NCBI RefSeq assembly: GCF_001708305.1
Contig: NZ_CP016953.1
Span: forward strand, 1,011,501 to 1,075,500
Reading direction: 5' to 3'
From: Streptococcus himalayensis
GTDB taxonomy: Bacteria; Bacillota; Bacilli; Lactobacillales; Streptococcaceae
Length of the DNA stretch: 64,000 nt
Positions 8,000 through 16,821 of this stretch are shown one piece after another. The notes beneath the pieces are model-generated. The model saw nothing but the letters and a program-made list of their open reading frames with translations. It did no database searches and was not told the origin of the DNA. The position numbers and the translations under genes were made by a program. The stretch's first letter is position 1; the number at the start of each line of letters is the position of its first letter.

Positions 8000-9976
8000 A
8001 TGAACAAAAGCAAATTATTCGCTTTAGCAGGTGTAAGCTTGCTGAGCATCGGTGTATTGGCAGCCTGCTCAAGTAGCTCTAAGTCGTCAGGTGGTGATGG
8101 AAATACTTATAGCTATGTCTATGCAACCGACCCTGAATCATTAGATTACTTACTAACTTCGAAGGCTTCAACGCTTGATTTGGTGACAAATGGGGTTGAC
8201 GGACTTCTAGCAAATGATAACTATGGGAACCTAGTTCCGTCTCTTGCAGAGGATTGGAAAGTTTCTAAGGACGGCTTGACCTATACGTATAAACTTCGTA
8301 AAGGTGCTAAATGGTACACGACTGAAGGCGAAGAGTATGCTGAAGTAACTGCGAAAGACTTCGTTGCAGGATTAAAGCATGCTGCAGATAAAAAATCAGA
8401 ATCTCTTTACTTGATTCAAGATTCGATCAAGGGCTTGGCAGCGTATGTAAATGGTGAAAGCAAGGATTTTGCTAGTGTCGGAGTGAAGGCTCTTGATGAT
8501 TATACGGTTCAATATACCTTAAATTCTCCAGAACCATATTGGAATTCTAAAACGACAAACGGAATTCTCTACCCTGTCAATGAAGAATTCTTGACATCTA
8601 AGGGAGATAAGTTTGCCCAACCGACAGACCCATCTTCTCTTCTATACAATGGACCATTCCTTTTGAAATCATTGGTTTCTAAATCATCTGTTGAGTTTGT
8701 CAAAAATGAAAACTATTGGGACAAAGACAATGTTCATGTTGATGCAGTGAAACTATCTTACTATGATGGTCAAGATGTGGACTCTCTTGCACGTAACTTT
8801 ACAGATGGAGCCTACTCTGTTGCTCGTCTGTTCCCTTCAAGTCCAAACTATTCTAAGGTAGCTGAAGATTTCAAAGAAAATATCTACACGACTCAACCAG
8901 GAGTAGGCAGTAGCGCGATCGGAGTCAACATTGACCGTCAAAGCTATGAACACACCTCTAAGACGACAGATGAAGAAAAAACATCTACTAAGAAGGCTTT
9001 GTTGAATAAAGACTTCCGTCAAGCAATCAACTTTGCCTTTGACCGCAATGCCTTCTCTTCACAGGTTAATGGAGAGGAAATTGCTGAAAAAGCAGTTCGT
9101 AACCTCTTTGTACCGTCTGACTTCGTTTCAATTGGCGAAAAGACGTTTGGAGATGTCGTTCAAGAAAAGATTGCTTCTTATGGCGATGAGTGGAAGGATG
9201 TCAAGCTAGCAGATTCGATAAATGGAATTTACAACCCAGAGAAAGCCAAAGCTGAGTTTGAAAAAGCGAAAAAAGCATTGGAAGCTGATGGTGTGAAATT
9301 CCCAATTCATATCGACGTTCCCGTTGTGGAAACATCTAAAAACTTTGTTGCTCGGATGCAATCCTTCAAGCAATCGGTAGAAAGCACACTAGGTAATGAA
9401 AATGTCGTCATTGATCTTCAGTTGATGTCTGAGGATGAAGCGAACAATATCACGTATTATGCAGCGACAGCCAAAGCTGAGGATTGGGATATGTCAGGGG
9501 CCGTTGGTTGGAACCCAGACTTTAGTGATCCATCGACTTACCTAGATATTTTGAAATCGACAAATGCTGAACAAACCAAGACCTTCTTTGGTTTTGAAGG
9601 AGCAGATAATGCTTCTGCGAAAGCCGTTGGCTTTGATGACTATAACAAATTGGCAGAAGAAGCTAATAAAGAGGTGACGGACGTTTCTGTTCGTTATGAA
9701 AAATACGCAGCAGCACAAGCTTGGTTAACCGATAGTTCTCTATTGTTACCAACGAATGCAAGTACTGGTGCAGCACCATTTATTTCACGTATCGTACCAT
9801 TTACACTCCCATCTGCAGCAAGTGGAAATAAGGACAGTGTTTATTACAAATATGTGAAACTTGGTAAGAATGTTGTAACCAAGAAAGAATATGATGAAGC
9901 ACGCGAAAAATGGCTCAAAGAAAAAGCAGAGTCAAACGCTAAAGCTCAAAAAGACCTTGAAAGTCACGTAGAATAA
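8000..9976 (+). CDS. amiA: Oligopeptide-binding lipoprotein directly before the permease genes (AmiA-like)
   Basis: A 658-residue SBP family 5 lipoprotein. I chose the ATG at 8000: it has a GGAG site about 8 bp upstream and gives a proper signal peptide, MNKSKLFALAG, with lipobox LAAC and Cys23. The in-frame ATG at 7967 lies inside the -10 box. Body motifs LLANDNYGN, LAEDWKVSKDG and NPDFSDPSTYLD are present. The C-terminal tail (KEKAESNAKAQKDLESHVE) has diverged from the other copies. Position immediately before amiC matches amiA in the pneumococcal amiACDEF operon. A hairpin lies between this gene and amiC, which would let the binding protein be made in excess over the permease. Confidence 0.93.
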   Translation: MNKSKLFALAGVSLLSIGVLAACSSSSKSSGGDGNTYSYVYATDPESLDYLLTSKASTLDLVTNGVDGLLANDNYGNLVPSLAEDWKVSKDGLTYTYKLRKGAKWYTTEGEEYAEVTAKDFVAGLKHAADKKSESLYLIQDSIKGLAAYVNGESKDFASVGVKALDDYTVQYTLNSPEPYWNSKTTNGILYPVNEEFLTSKGDKFAQPTDPSSLLYNGPFLLKSLVSKSSVEFVKNENYWDKDNVHVDAVKLSYYDGQDVDSLARNFTDGAYSVARLFPSSPNYSKVAEDFKENIYTTQPGVGSSAIGVNIDRQSYEHTSKTTDEEKTSTKKALLNKDFRQAINFAFDRNAFSSQVNGEEIAEKAVRNLFVPSDFVSIGEKTFGDVVQEKIASYGDEWKDVKLADSINGIYNPEKAKAEFEKAKKALEADGVKFPIHIDVPVVETSKNFVARMQSFKQSVESTLGNENVVIDLQLMSEDEANNITYYAATAKAEDWDMSGAVGWNPDFSDPSTYLDILKSTNAEQTKTFFGFEGADNASAKAVGFDDYNKLAEEANKEVTDVSVRYEKYAAAQAWLTDSSLLLPTNASTGAAPFISRIVPFTLPSAASGNKDSVYYKYVKLGKNVVTKKEYDEAREKWLKEKAESNAKAQKDLESHVE

Positions 9977-9986
9977 ACGTTCACTG

Positions 9987-10017
9987 GAACTTTCTCCTAA
10001 CCCGAGGAAGTTCTTTT
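9987..10017 (+). terminator. Weak terminator or attenuator between amiA and amiC
   Basis: GAACTTTCTC (9987-9996) pairs with GAGGAAGTTC (10004-10013), with one internal mismatch, followed by only four T. No promoter was found between it and amiC, so partial read-through into the permease genes is the likely outcome. Confidence 0.7.
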
Positions 10018-10036
10018 GAAATTAAAGGAAAGATCT

Positions 10037-11533
10037 ATGAAAAAATATATTTTTATGCGTACCTTACGCTCGATTGTGTCGATTTTTTTAGTAACGGCAC
10101 TAACGTATATTATCATTTATACTTTGGTTCCTAGAAAGCTCATTTTCAAGCAGGATCCTAACTATAATAAGATTGCTACGACTGATGATAAGCGAGATAA
10201 TTACGAAAATACCATTTATGAGCGAATGGGCTATATTGATTATTATGATACAAAAGAATTGCAGGAAAAAGCCAGCAAGGATTACCCATCTGTCACCGTT
10301 GATGCAACCGATGAAAACAAAAAAATGTATGAAGATTACATTAAGAAAATCGGTAAAGGTTGGAAATTGGGACAATTCAAAGAAAGCAAGCAATTTTATG
10401 CAACTCGTGAAGTACCACCGCTAGAGAGGGTATTTGACTTTTATGCAAATCTTGTGCAGATTGATCATCCAAACGTGATTAAAGATGAAAGCAATCCAGA
10501 TTTGAAACGTTATATTCGCGTGGAAAATGATCCAGCCATTGGTTGGTCAGTTGTCGGTTCTGGAACCAAGCATAAATATCTACTCTATGTGAACAACAAG
10601 TTCCCTTATATTCATCAAAATTTTGTCACTCTAAATTTAGGAAATTCTTACCCTACTTATGCCAATATTCCTGTGTTGCAAGTCATCACGCAAGGTCAAG
10701 GTCAAACAAAGGCTTCTGAGGTTCAATTCCCAACAGGGAAGAAAACATCTTCTGTCGATATTTACTCACGAACCTATAAATCACCAAGTCAAGCAGACTC
10801 TCGCGAGGTTGCTAACTATGGAAAAGACGACCCTTACACAGCGACAGAAAGCAATTATCAATATCCATCAATGATTGTCAGCTCTGCTATTGCCGGCTTG
10901 ATTGGTCTACTTTTCTCTTATATTGTAGCAATTCCACTCGGTTCTTATATGGCTCGCTTCAAAAACACATGGTTTGATAGCATCTCAACGGCTTCATTGA
11001 CCTTCTTACTAGCTCTGCCAACCATTGCTTTGGTATATATTGTTCGTTTGCTTGGGTCAAAATTGGGTATGCCAGACTCCTTCCCTATTTTGGGAGCAGG
11101 AAATTGGAAATCTTATGTCTTGCCGTCGGTCATCTTAGGGCTTTTGTATATTCCTGGTACAGCTATCTGGATTCGTCGTTATATGATTGACTTGCAATCT
11201 CAAGATTTTGTCCGTTTTGCACGAGCAAAAGGCTTGTCTGAACAAGAAATTTCTAATAAACATATTTTCAAAAATGCGATGGTTCCTGTGGTCAATGGAA
11301 TTCCAGGGGCAATTATCGGAGTTATCGGTGGAGCGACTTTGACTGAGACAGTCTTTGCTTATCCTGGTATGGGTAAAATGTTGATTGACTCTGTTAAGGC
11401 AGCCAACAATTCCATGGTTGTTGGTCTAGTCTTTATCTTTACATCAGTGGCTATTTTCTCCTTGTTACTAGGTGATTTGCTCATGGTTGTGATTGATCCA
11501 CGTATTAAATTAACATCTAAAGGAGGTAAATAA
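10037..11533 (+). CDS. amiC: Oligopeptide ABC transporter permease AmiC
   Basis: A 498-residue inner-membrane permease (BPD_transp_1 family) forming half of the peptide channel with AmiD. The ATG at 10037 has an AAAGGAAAG site upstream and gives [12 protein letters not shown], the length of pneumococcal AmiC; an in-frame TTG 21 bp earlier is less likely. One N-terminal membrane segment (residues about 10-30) is followed by a large extracellular domain with QDPNYNK near the start, then a C-terminal block of about five membrane segments. The cytoplasmic coupling loop [15 protein letters not shown] before the last segments contacts the ATPases. It overlaps amiD by one base (TAATG), so translation is coupled. 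Confidence 0.96.
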   Translation: MKKYIFMRTLRSIVSIFLVTALTYIIIYTLVPRKLIFKQDPNYNKIATTDDKRDNYENTIYERMGYIDYYDTKELQEKASKDYPSVTVDATDENKKMYEDYIKKIGKGWKLGQFKESKQFYATREVPPLERVFDFYANLVQIDHPNVIKDESNPDLKRYIRVENDPAIGWSVVGSGTKHKYLLYVNNKFPYIHQNFVTLNLGNSYPTYANIPVLQVITQGQGQTKASEVQFPTGKKTSSVDIYSRTYKSPSQADSREVANYGKDDPYTATESNYQYPSMIVSSAIAGLIGLLFSYIVAIPLGSYMARFKNTWFDSISTASLTFLLALPTIALVYIVRLLGSKLGMPDSFPILGAGNWKSYVLPSVILGLLYIPGTAIWIRRYMIDLQSQDFVRFARAKGLSEQEISNKHIFKNAMVPVVNGIPGAIIGVIGGATLTETVFAYPGMGKMLIDSVKAANNSMVVGLVFIFTSVAIFSLLLGDLLMVVIDPRIKLTSKGGK

Positions 11534-12459
11534 TGGCTACGATTGATAAAAGTAAGTTTGCATTCGTCAAACGAGATGATTTTGCCTCTGAAACCATTGA
11601 TGCGCCAGCCTATTCCTATTGGAAATCGGTGATGCGCCAGTTTATGAAGAAAAAATCAACAATCCTAATGCTAGGGATTTTGATTGCCATTGTTGTCATT
11701 AGTTTTGTATATCCTATTTTTTCTGATTTTGATTATAACGATGTCAGCAAGGTAAATGACTTCAGTGCTCGTTACATCAAGCCTAATGCAGAGCATTGGT
11801 TTGGGACAGACAGCAATGGGAAATCCTTATTTGATGGTGTTTGGTTTGGAGCTAGAAATTCGATTTTAATTTCCATTATCGCAACGGTCATCAATATGGT
11901 CATCGGGGTTCTTGTCGGTGGTATTTGGGGTGTTTCCAAGTCCGTTGACCGGATTATGCTAGAAGTGTATAATGTCCTTTCTAACATTCCTTCTCTATTG
12001 ATTATCATTGTCTTGACCTACTCTATCGGGGCTGGTTTCTGGAATTTGATTTTTGCGATGACGGTGACAAGTTGGATTGGGATTGCCTATTCTATTCGGG
12101 TGCAAATTTTGCGCTACCGAGACCTAGAGTACAACCTTGCCAGTCAAACTTTGGGAACACCAACGATAAAAATCGTCACAAAGAATATCCTTCCTCAGTT
12201 GATTTCTGTTATTGTGACGGTCACGTCACAGATGCTTCCAAGTTTCATTTCTTACGAAGCCTTCCTGTCCTTCTTTGGATTGGGGCTACCTGTTACCGTA
12301 CCAAGCTTGGGACGTTTGATTTCAGATTATTCACAAAACGTGACAACCAATGCTTATTTGTTCTGGATTCCATTAACAACTTTGATTTTGGTTTCCCTTT
12401 CCCTTTTCATCGTTGGGCAAAACTTAGCGGATGCTAGTGATCCACGTACACATAGATAG
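11533..12459 (+). CDS. amiD: Oligopeptide ABC transporter permease AmiD
   Basis: The second membrane subunit of the oligopeptide permease, 308 residues. A hydrophilic N-terminus precedes a first membrane segment at about residues 43-60 ([20 protein letters not shown]). The OppC-type signature [21 protein letters not shown] follows, then a five-segment BPD_transp_1 domain with the ATPase-coupling loop near [20 protein letters not shown] precedes the start, which shares its first base with the amiC stop. With AmiC it forms the channel through which peptides delivered by the upstream lipoproteins pass. Confidence 0.96.
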   Translation: MATIDKSKFAFVKRDDFASETIDAPAYSYWKSVMRQFMKKKSTILMLGILIAIVVISFVYPIFSDFDYNDVSKVNDFSARYIKPNAEHWFGTDSNGKSLFDGVWFGARNSILISIIATVINMVIGVLVGGIWGVSKSVDRIMLEVYNVLSNIPSLLIIIVLTYSIGAGFWNLIFAMTVTSWIGIAYSIRVQILRYRDLEYNLASQTLGTPTIKIVTKNILPQLISVIVTVTSQMLPSFISYEAFLSFFGLGLPVTVPSLGRLISDYSQNVTTNAYLFWIPLTTLILVSLSLFIVGQNLADASDPRTHR

Positions 12460-12467
12460 GAGTAAAT

Positions 12468-13535
12468 ATGACAAATTCAAAAAATGTAATATTGACTGCT
12501 CGCGATATTGTCGTGGAATTTGACGTTCGTGACAGAGTGTTGACAGCTATTCGTGGCGTTTCCCTTGACTTGATTGAGGGAGAGGTCCTAGCTCTTGTAG
12601 GAGAGTCTGGTTCAGGAAAATCTGTTTTAACCAAAACCTTTACAGGAATGCTCGAAGAAAATGGACGAGTGGCTAGTGGAACAATTGATTATCGTGGGCA
12701 AGATTTGACAGCCTTAAAAAGCCATAAAGAATGGGCGAATATTCGAGGAAGCAAGATTGCGACGATCTTCCAAGATCCGATGACGAGTCTTGATCCGATT
12801 AAGACAATCGGAAGTCAGATTACGGAAGTAATTGAAAAGCACCAAGGGAAATCAGCTAAAGAGGCTAAAGAACTAGCAGTAGATTATATGGAAAAGGTCG
12901 GAATTCCTGAAGCTGAGAAACGTTTTGACGAATATCCCTTCCAATATTCAGGTGGGATGCGACAACGGATCGTTATTGCGATTGCCTTGGCTTGCCGTCC
13001 AGATGTCTTAATTTGTGATGAGCCGACAACGGCCTTGGATGTAACTATTCAAGCTCAGATTATTGACCTGTTGAAATCTTTGCAGCAAGAGTATCATTTC
13101 ACGACTATTTTTATCACCCATGACTTGGGTGTTGTGGCAAGTATTGCAGATAAGGTGGCTGTTATGTATGCAGGTGAGGTCGTGGAGTATGGAACGGTCG
13201 AAGAGATTTTCTATGATCCACGTCACCCTTATACTTGGAGTCTGCTCTCTAGCCTTCCGCAGTTAGCGGATGAGAAAGGGGAATTGTATTCCATTCCAGG
13301 AACACCGCCGTCTCTTTATACTCCGGTAAAAGGGGATGCCTTTGCGCTTCGCTCTGATTATGCGATGCAGATTGATTTTGAAGAACATCCACCTATTTTC
13401 AAGGTTTCAGATACACATTGGGCGAAGACTTGGTTGCTCCATGAAAATGCACCTACCGTTCACAAGCCATCTGTCATTGAGGATTTGCACGAGAAGATTC
13501 GCTCAAAAGTGGGCTTTGCCCAGATTGATTTCTAG
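12468..13535 (+). CDS. amiE: Oligopeptide ABC transporter ATP-binding protein AmiE
   Basis: A cytoplasmic ATPase subunit (OppD type, 355 residues) that powers peptide import. Walker A is GESGSGKS at residues 45-52, the Q-loop is FQDP at 101-104, the signature is SGGMRQR from residue 161, and Walker B is LICDE at 181-185. The C-terminal oligopeptide-transporter extension is present ([14 protein letters not shown] and a Pro-rich stretch). That extension lacks the usual cysteines of 4Fe-4S-bearing OppD/DppD proteins. It starts 8 bp after amiD with a GGAG site and works as a heterodimer with AmiF. Confidence 0.96.
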   Translation: MTNSKNVILTARDIVVEFDVRDRVLTAIRGVSLDLIEGEVLALVGESGSGKSVLTKTFTGMLEENGRVASGTIDYRGQDLTALKSHKEWANIRGSKIATIFQDPMTSLDPIKTIGSQITEVIEKHQGKSAKEAKELAVDYMEKVGIPEAEKRFDEYPFQYSGGMRQRIVIAIALACRPDVLICDEPTTALDVTIQAQIIDLLKSLQQEYHFTTIFITHDLGVVASIADKVAVMYAGEVVEYGTVEEIFYDPRHPYTWSLLSSLPQLADEKGELYSIPGTPPSLYTPVKGDAFALRSDYAMQIDFEEHPPIFKVSDTHWAKTWLLHENAPTVHKPSVIEDLHEKIRSKVGFAQIDF

Positions 13536-13545
13536 GAGGAAGGAA

Positions 13546-14469
13546 ATGACTGAAAAATTAGTAGAAGTTAAAGATTTGGAAATTTCCTTCGGTGAAGGAA
13601 GCAAGAAGTTTGTAGCTGTTAAAAATGCAAATTTCTTCATCAATAGGGGAGAAACCTTCTCGCTTGTAGGAGAATCAGGTTCAGGTAAAACGACTATTGG
13701 TCGGGCCATTATTGGCTTAAATGAGACGAGTGCCGGAGATATCTTTTACGAAGGGAAGCGGATCAATGGCAAGAAGTCAAGAGAGGAAGCAGCAGAAGTT
13801 ATTCGGAAGATTCAGATGATTTTCCAAGACCCTGCAGCAAGCCTGAATGAGCGTGCTACCATTGACTATATTATCTCTGAAGGTTTGCATAATTTTAATC
13901 TTTTTAAAGATGAGGAAGAGCGTCAGGCAAAAGTAAAGGAAATTATCACAGAAGTTGGTTTGTTGGCAGAGCATTTAACTCGTTATCCACATGAATTTTC
14001 AGGTGGTCAACGCCAGCGGATTGGGATTGCTCGTGCCTTGGTGATGCGCCCAGACTTTGTAATCGCAGATGAGCCTATCTCAGCCTTGGACGTGTCTGTC
14101 CGTGCTCAAGTTTTGAATCTTTTGAAGAAGTTTCAAAGAGAATTGGGCTTGACTTATCTCTTCATCGCTCATGATTTGTCTGTCGTTCGTTTCATTTCAG
14201 ATCGAATTGCAGTTATCTATAAAGGAGTGATTGTAGAAGTGGCAGAGACAGAGGAACTCTTCAATAATCCAATTCACCCTTATACTCAGTCGCTTTTATC
14301 GGCTGTACCAATTCCAGATCCAATCTTGGAGCGTAAAAAAGTGCTGAAAGTCTATGACCCAGACCAGCATGATTACACAACGGACAAACCAGAAATGGTT
14401 GAAATTCGTCCGGGACACTTTGTTTGGGGAAACCAAGCAGAGATTGCCAAATATAGAAAAGAATTTTAA
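13546..14469 (+). CDS. amiF: Oligopeptide ABC transporter ATP-binding protein AmiF
   Basis: The second ATPase of the peptide importer (OppF type, 307 residues). The start at 13546 is chosen because GGAGGAAGG lies just upstream and [18 protein letters not shown] is the normal OppF N-terminus; the frame is open further upstream only inside amiE. Walker A is GESGSGKT at residues 42-49, the Q-loop is FQDP at 93-96, the signature is SGGQRQR from residue 152, and Walker B is VIADE at 172-176. The OppF C-terminal motif [16 protein letters not shown] is present. It is the last gene of the ami operon and is followed by a hairpin. Confidence 0.96.
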   Translation: MTEKLVEVKDLEISFGEGSKKFVAVKNANFFINRGETFSLVGESGSGKTTIGRAIIGLNETSAGDIFYEGKRINGKKSREEAAEVIRKIQMIFQDPAASLNERATIDYIISEGLHNFNLFKDEEERQAKVKEIITEVGLLAEHLTRYPHEFSGGQRQRIGIARALVMRPDFVIADEPISALDVSVRAQVLNLLKKFQRELGLTYLFIAHDLSVVRFISDRIAVIYKGVIVEVAETEELFNNPIHPYTQSLLSAVPIPDPILERKKVLKVYDPDQHDYTTDKPEMVEIRPGHFVWGNQAEIAKYRKEF

Positions 14470-14479
14470 AAGAATACAG

Positions 14480-14514
14480 ATAGACCATCCTGTGAAGGGA
14501 CGGTCTATTGTTTT
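14480..14514 (+). terminator. Terminator of the ami operon
   Basis: ATAGACC (14480-14486) pairs with GGTCTAT (14502-14508), with further imperfect pairing inside, followed by TTGTTTT. It lies 10 bp after the amiF stop. Confidence 0.78.
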
Positions 14515-14602
14515 ATAAGGAATAAAAGGCTCTTTGTCAACTGTAGTGGGTAGATGTCAGCTAATACTTAACAAAAATCAAATTCTGATGTATAATAGTC
14601 AT

Positions 14603-15109
14603 ATGAACGCTACACAAGAACAAATCACAGAACTCAAATCAGCTCTCAAGGCTAAACACCTCTCTGCCTATCACAAACGGATTCAAGCGGTCTATTTACG
14701 CTCTCAAAAGTTTACCTACAAGGCCATTTCTGACTTAATCGGTTTATCTCATGATACGATTTGGCGTTTGGTGAAAAAATATGAACAAGAAGGCCTCTCT
14801 GCCCTTACCCATGATGCACGAGGGGGGCGTCATCGTTCTTATCTTACTTACGAAGAAGAAAAAACATTCTTAGAAGAACAGTTTGTTGGTAGTGCTTCAG
14901 GACAATTTGTCACTATTGCAGAAATGCACGAGGCTTACCAAACTAAAATTGGGAAACAAACGACGCGAGAAGGGTTTTATGCACTGTTGAAGCGTCACGG
15001 TTGGCGCAAAGTAACACCAAGACCTGAACACCCTAAAAAGGCAGATGCCAAAACGATTTTGGCGTCTAAAAATAAAATCTACCTTCAAGAAGACGAGAAA
15101 GCGCTTTAA
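14603..15109 (+). CDS. IS630-family transposase, N-terminal frame (OrfA)
   Basis: A 168-residue helix-turn-helix half of the transposase. It binds the IS ends through winged-helix segments (FTYKAISDLIGLSHDTIWRLV, then GLSALTHDARGG, then TREGFYALLKRHGWR). I start it at the ATG at 14603, just after the TATAAT box; a frame open from 14534 has no ribosome site. The frame ends at 15109 and overlaps the second frame, which is displaced by +1. Family alignment predicts the join at the A-rich TCTAAAAATAAA near 15066, where ASK should continue into IKST. Either programmed frameshifting or a small deletion explains this. Confidence 0.88.
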   Translation: MNATQEQITELKSALKAKHLSAYHKRIQAVYLRSQKFTYKAISDLIGLSHDTIWRLVKKYEQEGLSALTHDARGGRHRSYLTYEEEKTFLEEQFVGSASGQFVTIAEMHEAYQTKIGKQTTREGFYALLKRHGWRKVTPRPEHPKKADAKTILASKNKIYLQEDEKAL

Positions 15110-15650
15110 GAATAGTAGACGTTACCAGAAGGTCAGACTCATGTATCAAGATGAAGCAGGATTCGGACGGATTAGTAAAATTGGGAAGTCTTGGGTGCCA
15201 AAAGGAGTACGACCTCATGTTCACAGCCACTATATTCGAGAATATCGCTACTGCTATGGAGCTGTCGATGCCCATACAGGGGAATCTTTCTTTATCATTG
15301 CTGGGGGATGTAACACCGATTGGATGAATGAATTTTTAAGACAACTGTCCCAAGCCTACCCTAATGACTATATCTTACTCGTGATGGATAACGCCGTATG
15401 GCATAAATCACGGACGTTAGAGAAACCTACCAACATTGGCTTTGAGTTCATTCCACCTTATACGCCTGAGATGAATCCCATTGAACAAGTCTGGGCTGAG
15501 ATTCGTAAGAGAGGTTTCAAGAATAAGGCCTTTAAGACGCTAGACGATGTCATTAACAAGCTGCAAGAGGTGATTCAATGTCTGCATTGGTCTGTGTTAA
15601 AACCCATTGTTCACAGAAATTGGCTCTTTTCAGATTTTGATGTTAAATGA
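15045..15650 (+). CDS. IS630-family transposase, C-terminal catalytic frame (OrfB)
   Basis: The DDE catalytic half of the transposase. The three acidic positions are visible: MYQDEAGFGRI (first Asp), LLVMDNAVWHKS (second Asp) and PEMNPIEQVWAEIRK (final Glu). The ATG at 15045 lies inside OrfA and has no good ribosome site, so this part is probably made as a fusion with OrfA by a +1 (or -2) frame change near 15066. The real product would then be about 345 residues. It ends just before the right inverted repeat. Confidence 0.88.
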   Translation: MPKRFWRLKIKSTFKKTRKRFKNSRRYQKVRLMYQDEAGFGRISKIGKSWVPKGVRPHVHSHYIREYRYCYGAVDAHTGESFFIIAGGCNTDWMNEFLRQLSQAYPNDYILLVMDNAVWHKSRTLEKPTNIGFEFIPPYTPEMNPIEQVWAEIRKRGFKNKAFKTLDDVINKLQEVIQCLHWSVLKPIVHRNWLFSDFDVK

Positions 15651-15686
15651 GTATAACATCTACCCACTACAGTTGACAAAGAGCCT

Positions 15687-15740
15687 AAAAAAATTCAACC
15701 TCCATTAGACTGTCATTAGAAAACAGAAATGGAGGTTGAA
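15687..15740 (-). terminator. Terminator of the scrB-scrR operon
   Basis: A perfect 13-bp inverted repeat, TTCAACCTCCATT (15694-15706) with AATGGAGGTTGAA (15728-15740), is followed on the minus strand by seven T. It lies about 115 bp past the scrR stop, immediately beside the IS630 right end. The 115 bp between it and scrR hold nothing I can identify. Confidence 0.85.
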
Positions 15741-15855
15741 ATCCTGTCAACACCGATCGTCCCCTTAAGTTTGCCCTCACTCTCGTCGGTTTGAGACAAC
15801 TAACAGGGTGTATTTTATGTGGTTTTTCTTTAAAGAGTGTTGTCAAGTTTTTAAA

Positions 15856-16821
15856 TTAAATGCTTTTTCCTGGTAATAAACTAACGGGGAGAAAATAGCC
15901 TCGAGTTGAAACTTCCTTTCCCTCTATTTTTTGCAAGAGCAAGTCTACCAGCAGGCAGGCGATGTCCTTGAGGGGTTGCTTGATGGTCGCAAGCTGGGGA
16001 TAGTAGGTTTCGATAAAATAAGTCCCATCATAGCCGATAATCTTGAGTTCTTGGGGAATAGCAATTCCTAACTCCTGGGCAACTTTGCTGACTAGAATAG
16101 CGGTTAAGTCATCCGATGCAAAAATCGCGTCTGGCTTTTCTTGGGTTAAGATGGTCTTGATTTCCATTTCCTTGCGAATTGGAGAAAAATCGCTAGAAAC
16201 ATTAATAATCGGAGCATTTGGTAAGACAGAAGCAAAACCAGCATGCCGAAGTCCAGTAGGGGAGTTCGAATTATCATTTCCAGTGATCATGGCAATTTTT
16301 TTAGCACCAGACTTGGCAAGAGTTTCGGCTGCTAAGACACCACCTGCGTAGTTATCTGAGGATACGACAGGGATCGAAGGCGATAAATTTCTATCAAAAG
16401 AAATAATCGGTGCTGTAACCCTGTCATAATCGGAAATTCCTAGATTATGGCTACCAGAAATGATGCCATCGACTTGATTGGCTTCCAACATTTCGATATA
16501 TTCTCGCTCTTTGGTAGAGTCATGCTCACTGTTACAAATAATGGTTTTATAGCCGTGTTTGAAGAGTTCATGCTCCAGTTTATCAATCAATTCTGCATAA
16601 AAAATATGTCGAATATTGGGGAAAATCAGACCGATAAGTTTGGCGGATTTTCCCTGTAAGCTACGAGCAAGATTATTGGGTTTATATCCTAATTCTCTCA
16701 TGGCTTCTTTGACTTTGTGAATTGTTTTTTCGGATAAATATCCTTTTTGGTTGATGACACGAGAGACCGTTGTCGGGCTGACTCCGGCTAGTTCAGCGAC
16801 ATCAGTTAGTTTTGCGACCAT
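15856..16821 (-). CDS. scrR: LacI-family sucrose operon repressor ScrR
   Basis: A 321-residue LacI/GalR-type regulator. An N-terminal helix-turn-helix at residues 5-25 (LTDVAELAGVSPTTVSRVIN) is followed by the hinge helix PNNLARSLQGKSA and a periplasmic-binding-like sensor domain from about residue 60. In streptococci ScrR represses the scr genes, and sucrose-6-phosphate or fructose is the inducer. Its start lies 20 bp inside the 3' end of scrB, so the two are cotranscribed and translationally coupled. Palindromes in the scrB-scrA gap are candidate operators. The binding-site assignment is inference; the family call is secure. Confidence 0.94.
   Translation of the reverse strand: MVAKLTDVAELAGVSPTTVSRVINQKGYLSEKTIHKVKEAMRELGYKPNNLARSLQGKSAKLIGLIFPNIRHIFYAELIDKLEHELFKHGYKTIICNSEHDSTKEREYIEMLEANQVDGIISGSHNLGISDYDRVTAPIISFDRNLSPSIPVVSSDNYAGGVLAAETLAKSGAKKIAMITGNDNSNSPTGLRHAGFASVLPNAPIINVSSDFSPIRKEMEIKTILTQEKPDAIFASDDLTAILVSKVAQELGIAIPQELKIIGYDGTYFIETYYPQLATIKQPLKDIACLLVDLLLQKIEGKEVSTRGYFLPVSLLPGKSI

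Larger units (their letters stand above)
14528..15685 (+). mobile_element. IS630-family insertion sequence
   Basis: Perfect 30-bp terminal inverted repeats (14528-14557 and 15656-15685), reading GGCTCTTTGTCAACTGTAGT inward, enclose 1158 bp with two overlapping transposase frames. TAAAA occurs directly on both outer sides (14523-14527 and 15686-15690); this could be a target duplication, although IS630 elements usually duplicate only TA. The element sits between the ami terminator and the scr terminator and so disrupts no gene. A TTAACA - 17 bp - TATAAT promoter (14568-14596) lies just inside the left end. Confidence 0.9.

Noticed and set aside
10100..10393. Long minus-strand frame of 97 codons opposite amiC
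   Set aside because: It is a codon-bias shadow of a well-supported gene and has no start signal.
12468..13535. AmiE as an iron-sulfur-bearing OppD/DppD protein
   Set aside because: The C-terminal extension lacks the set of cysteines needed for such a cluster.
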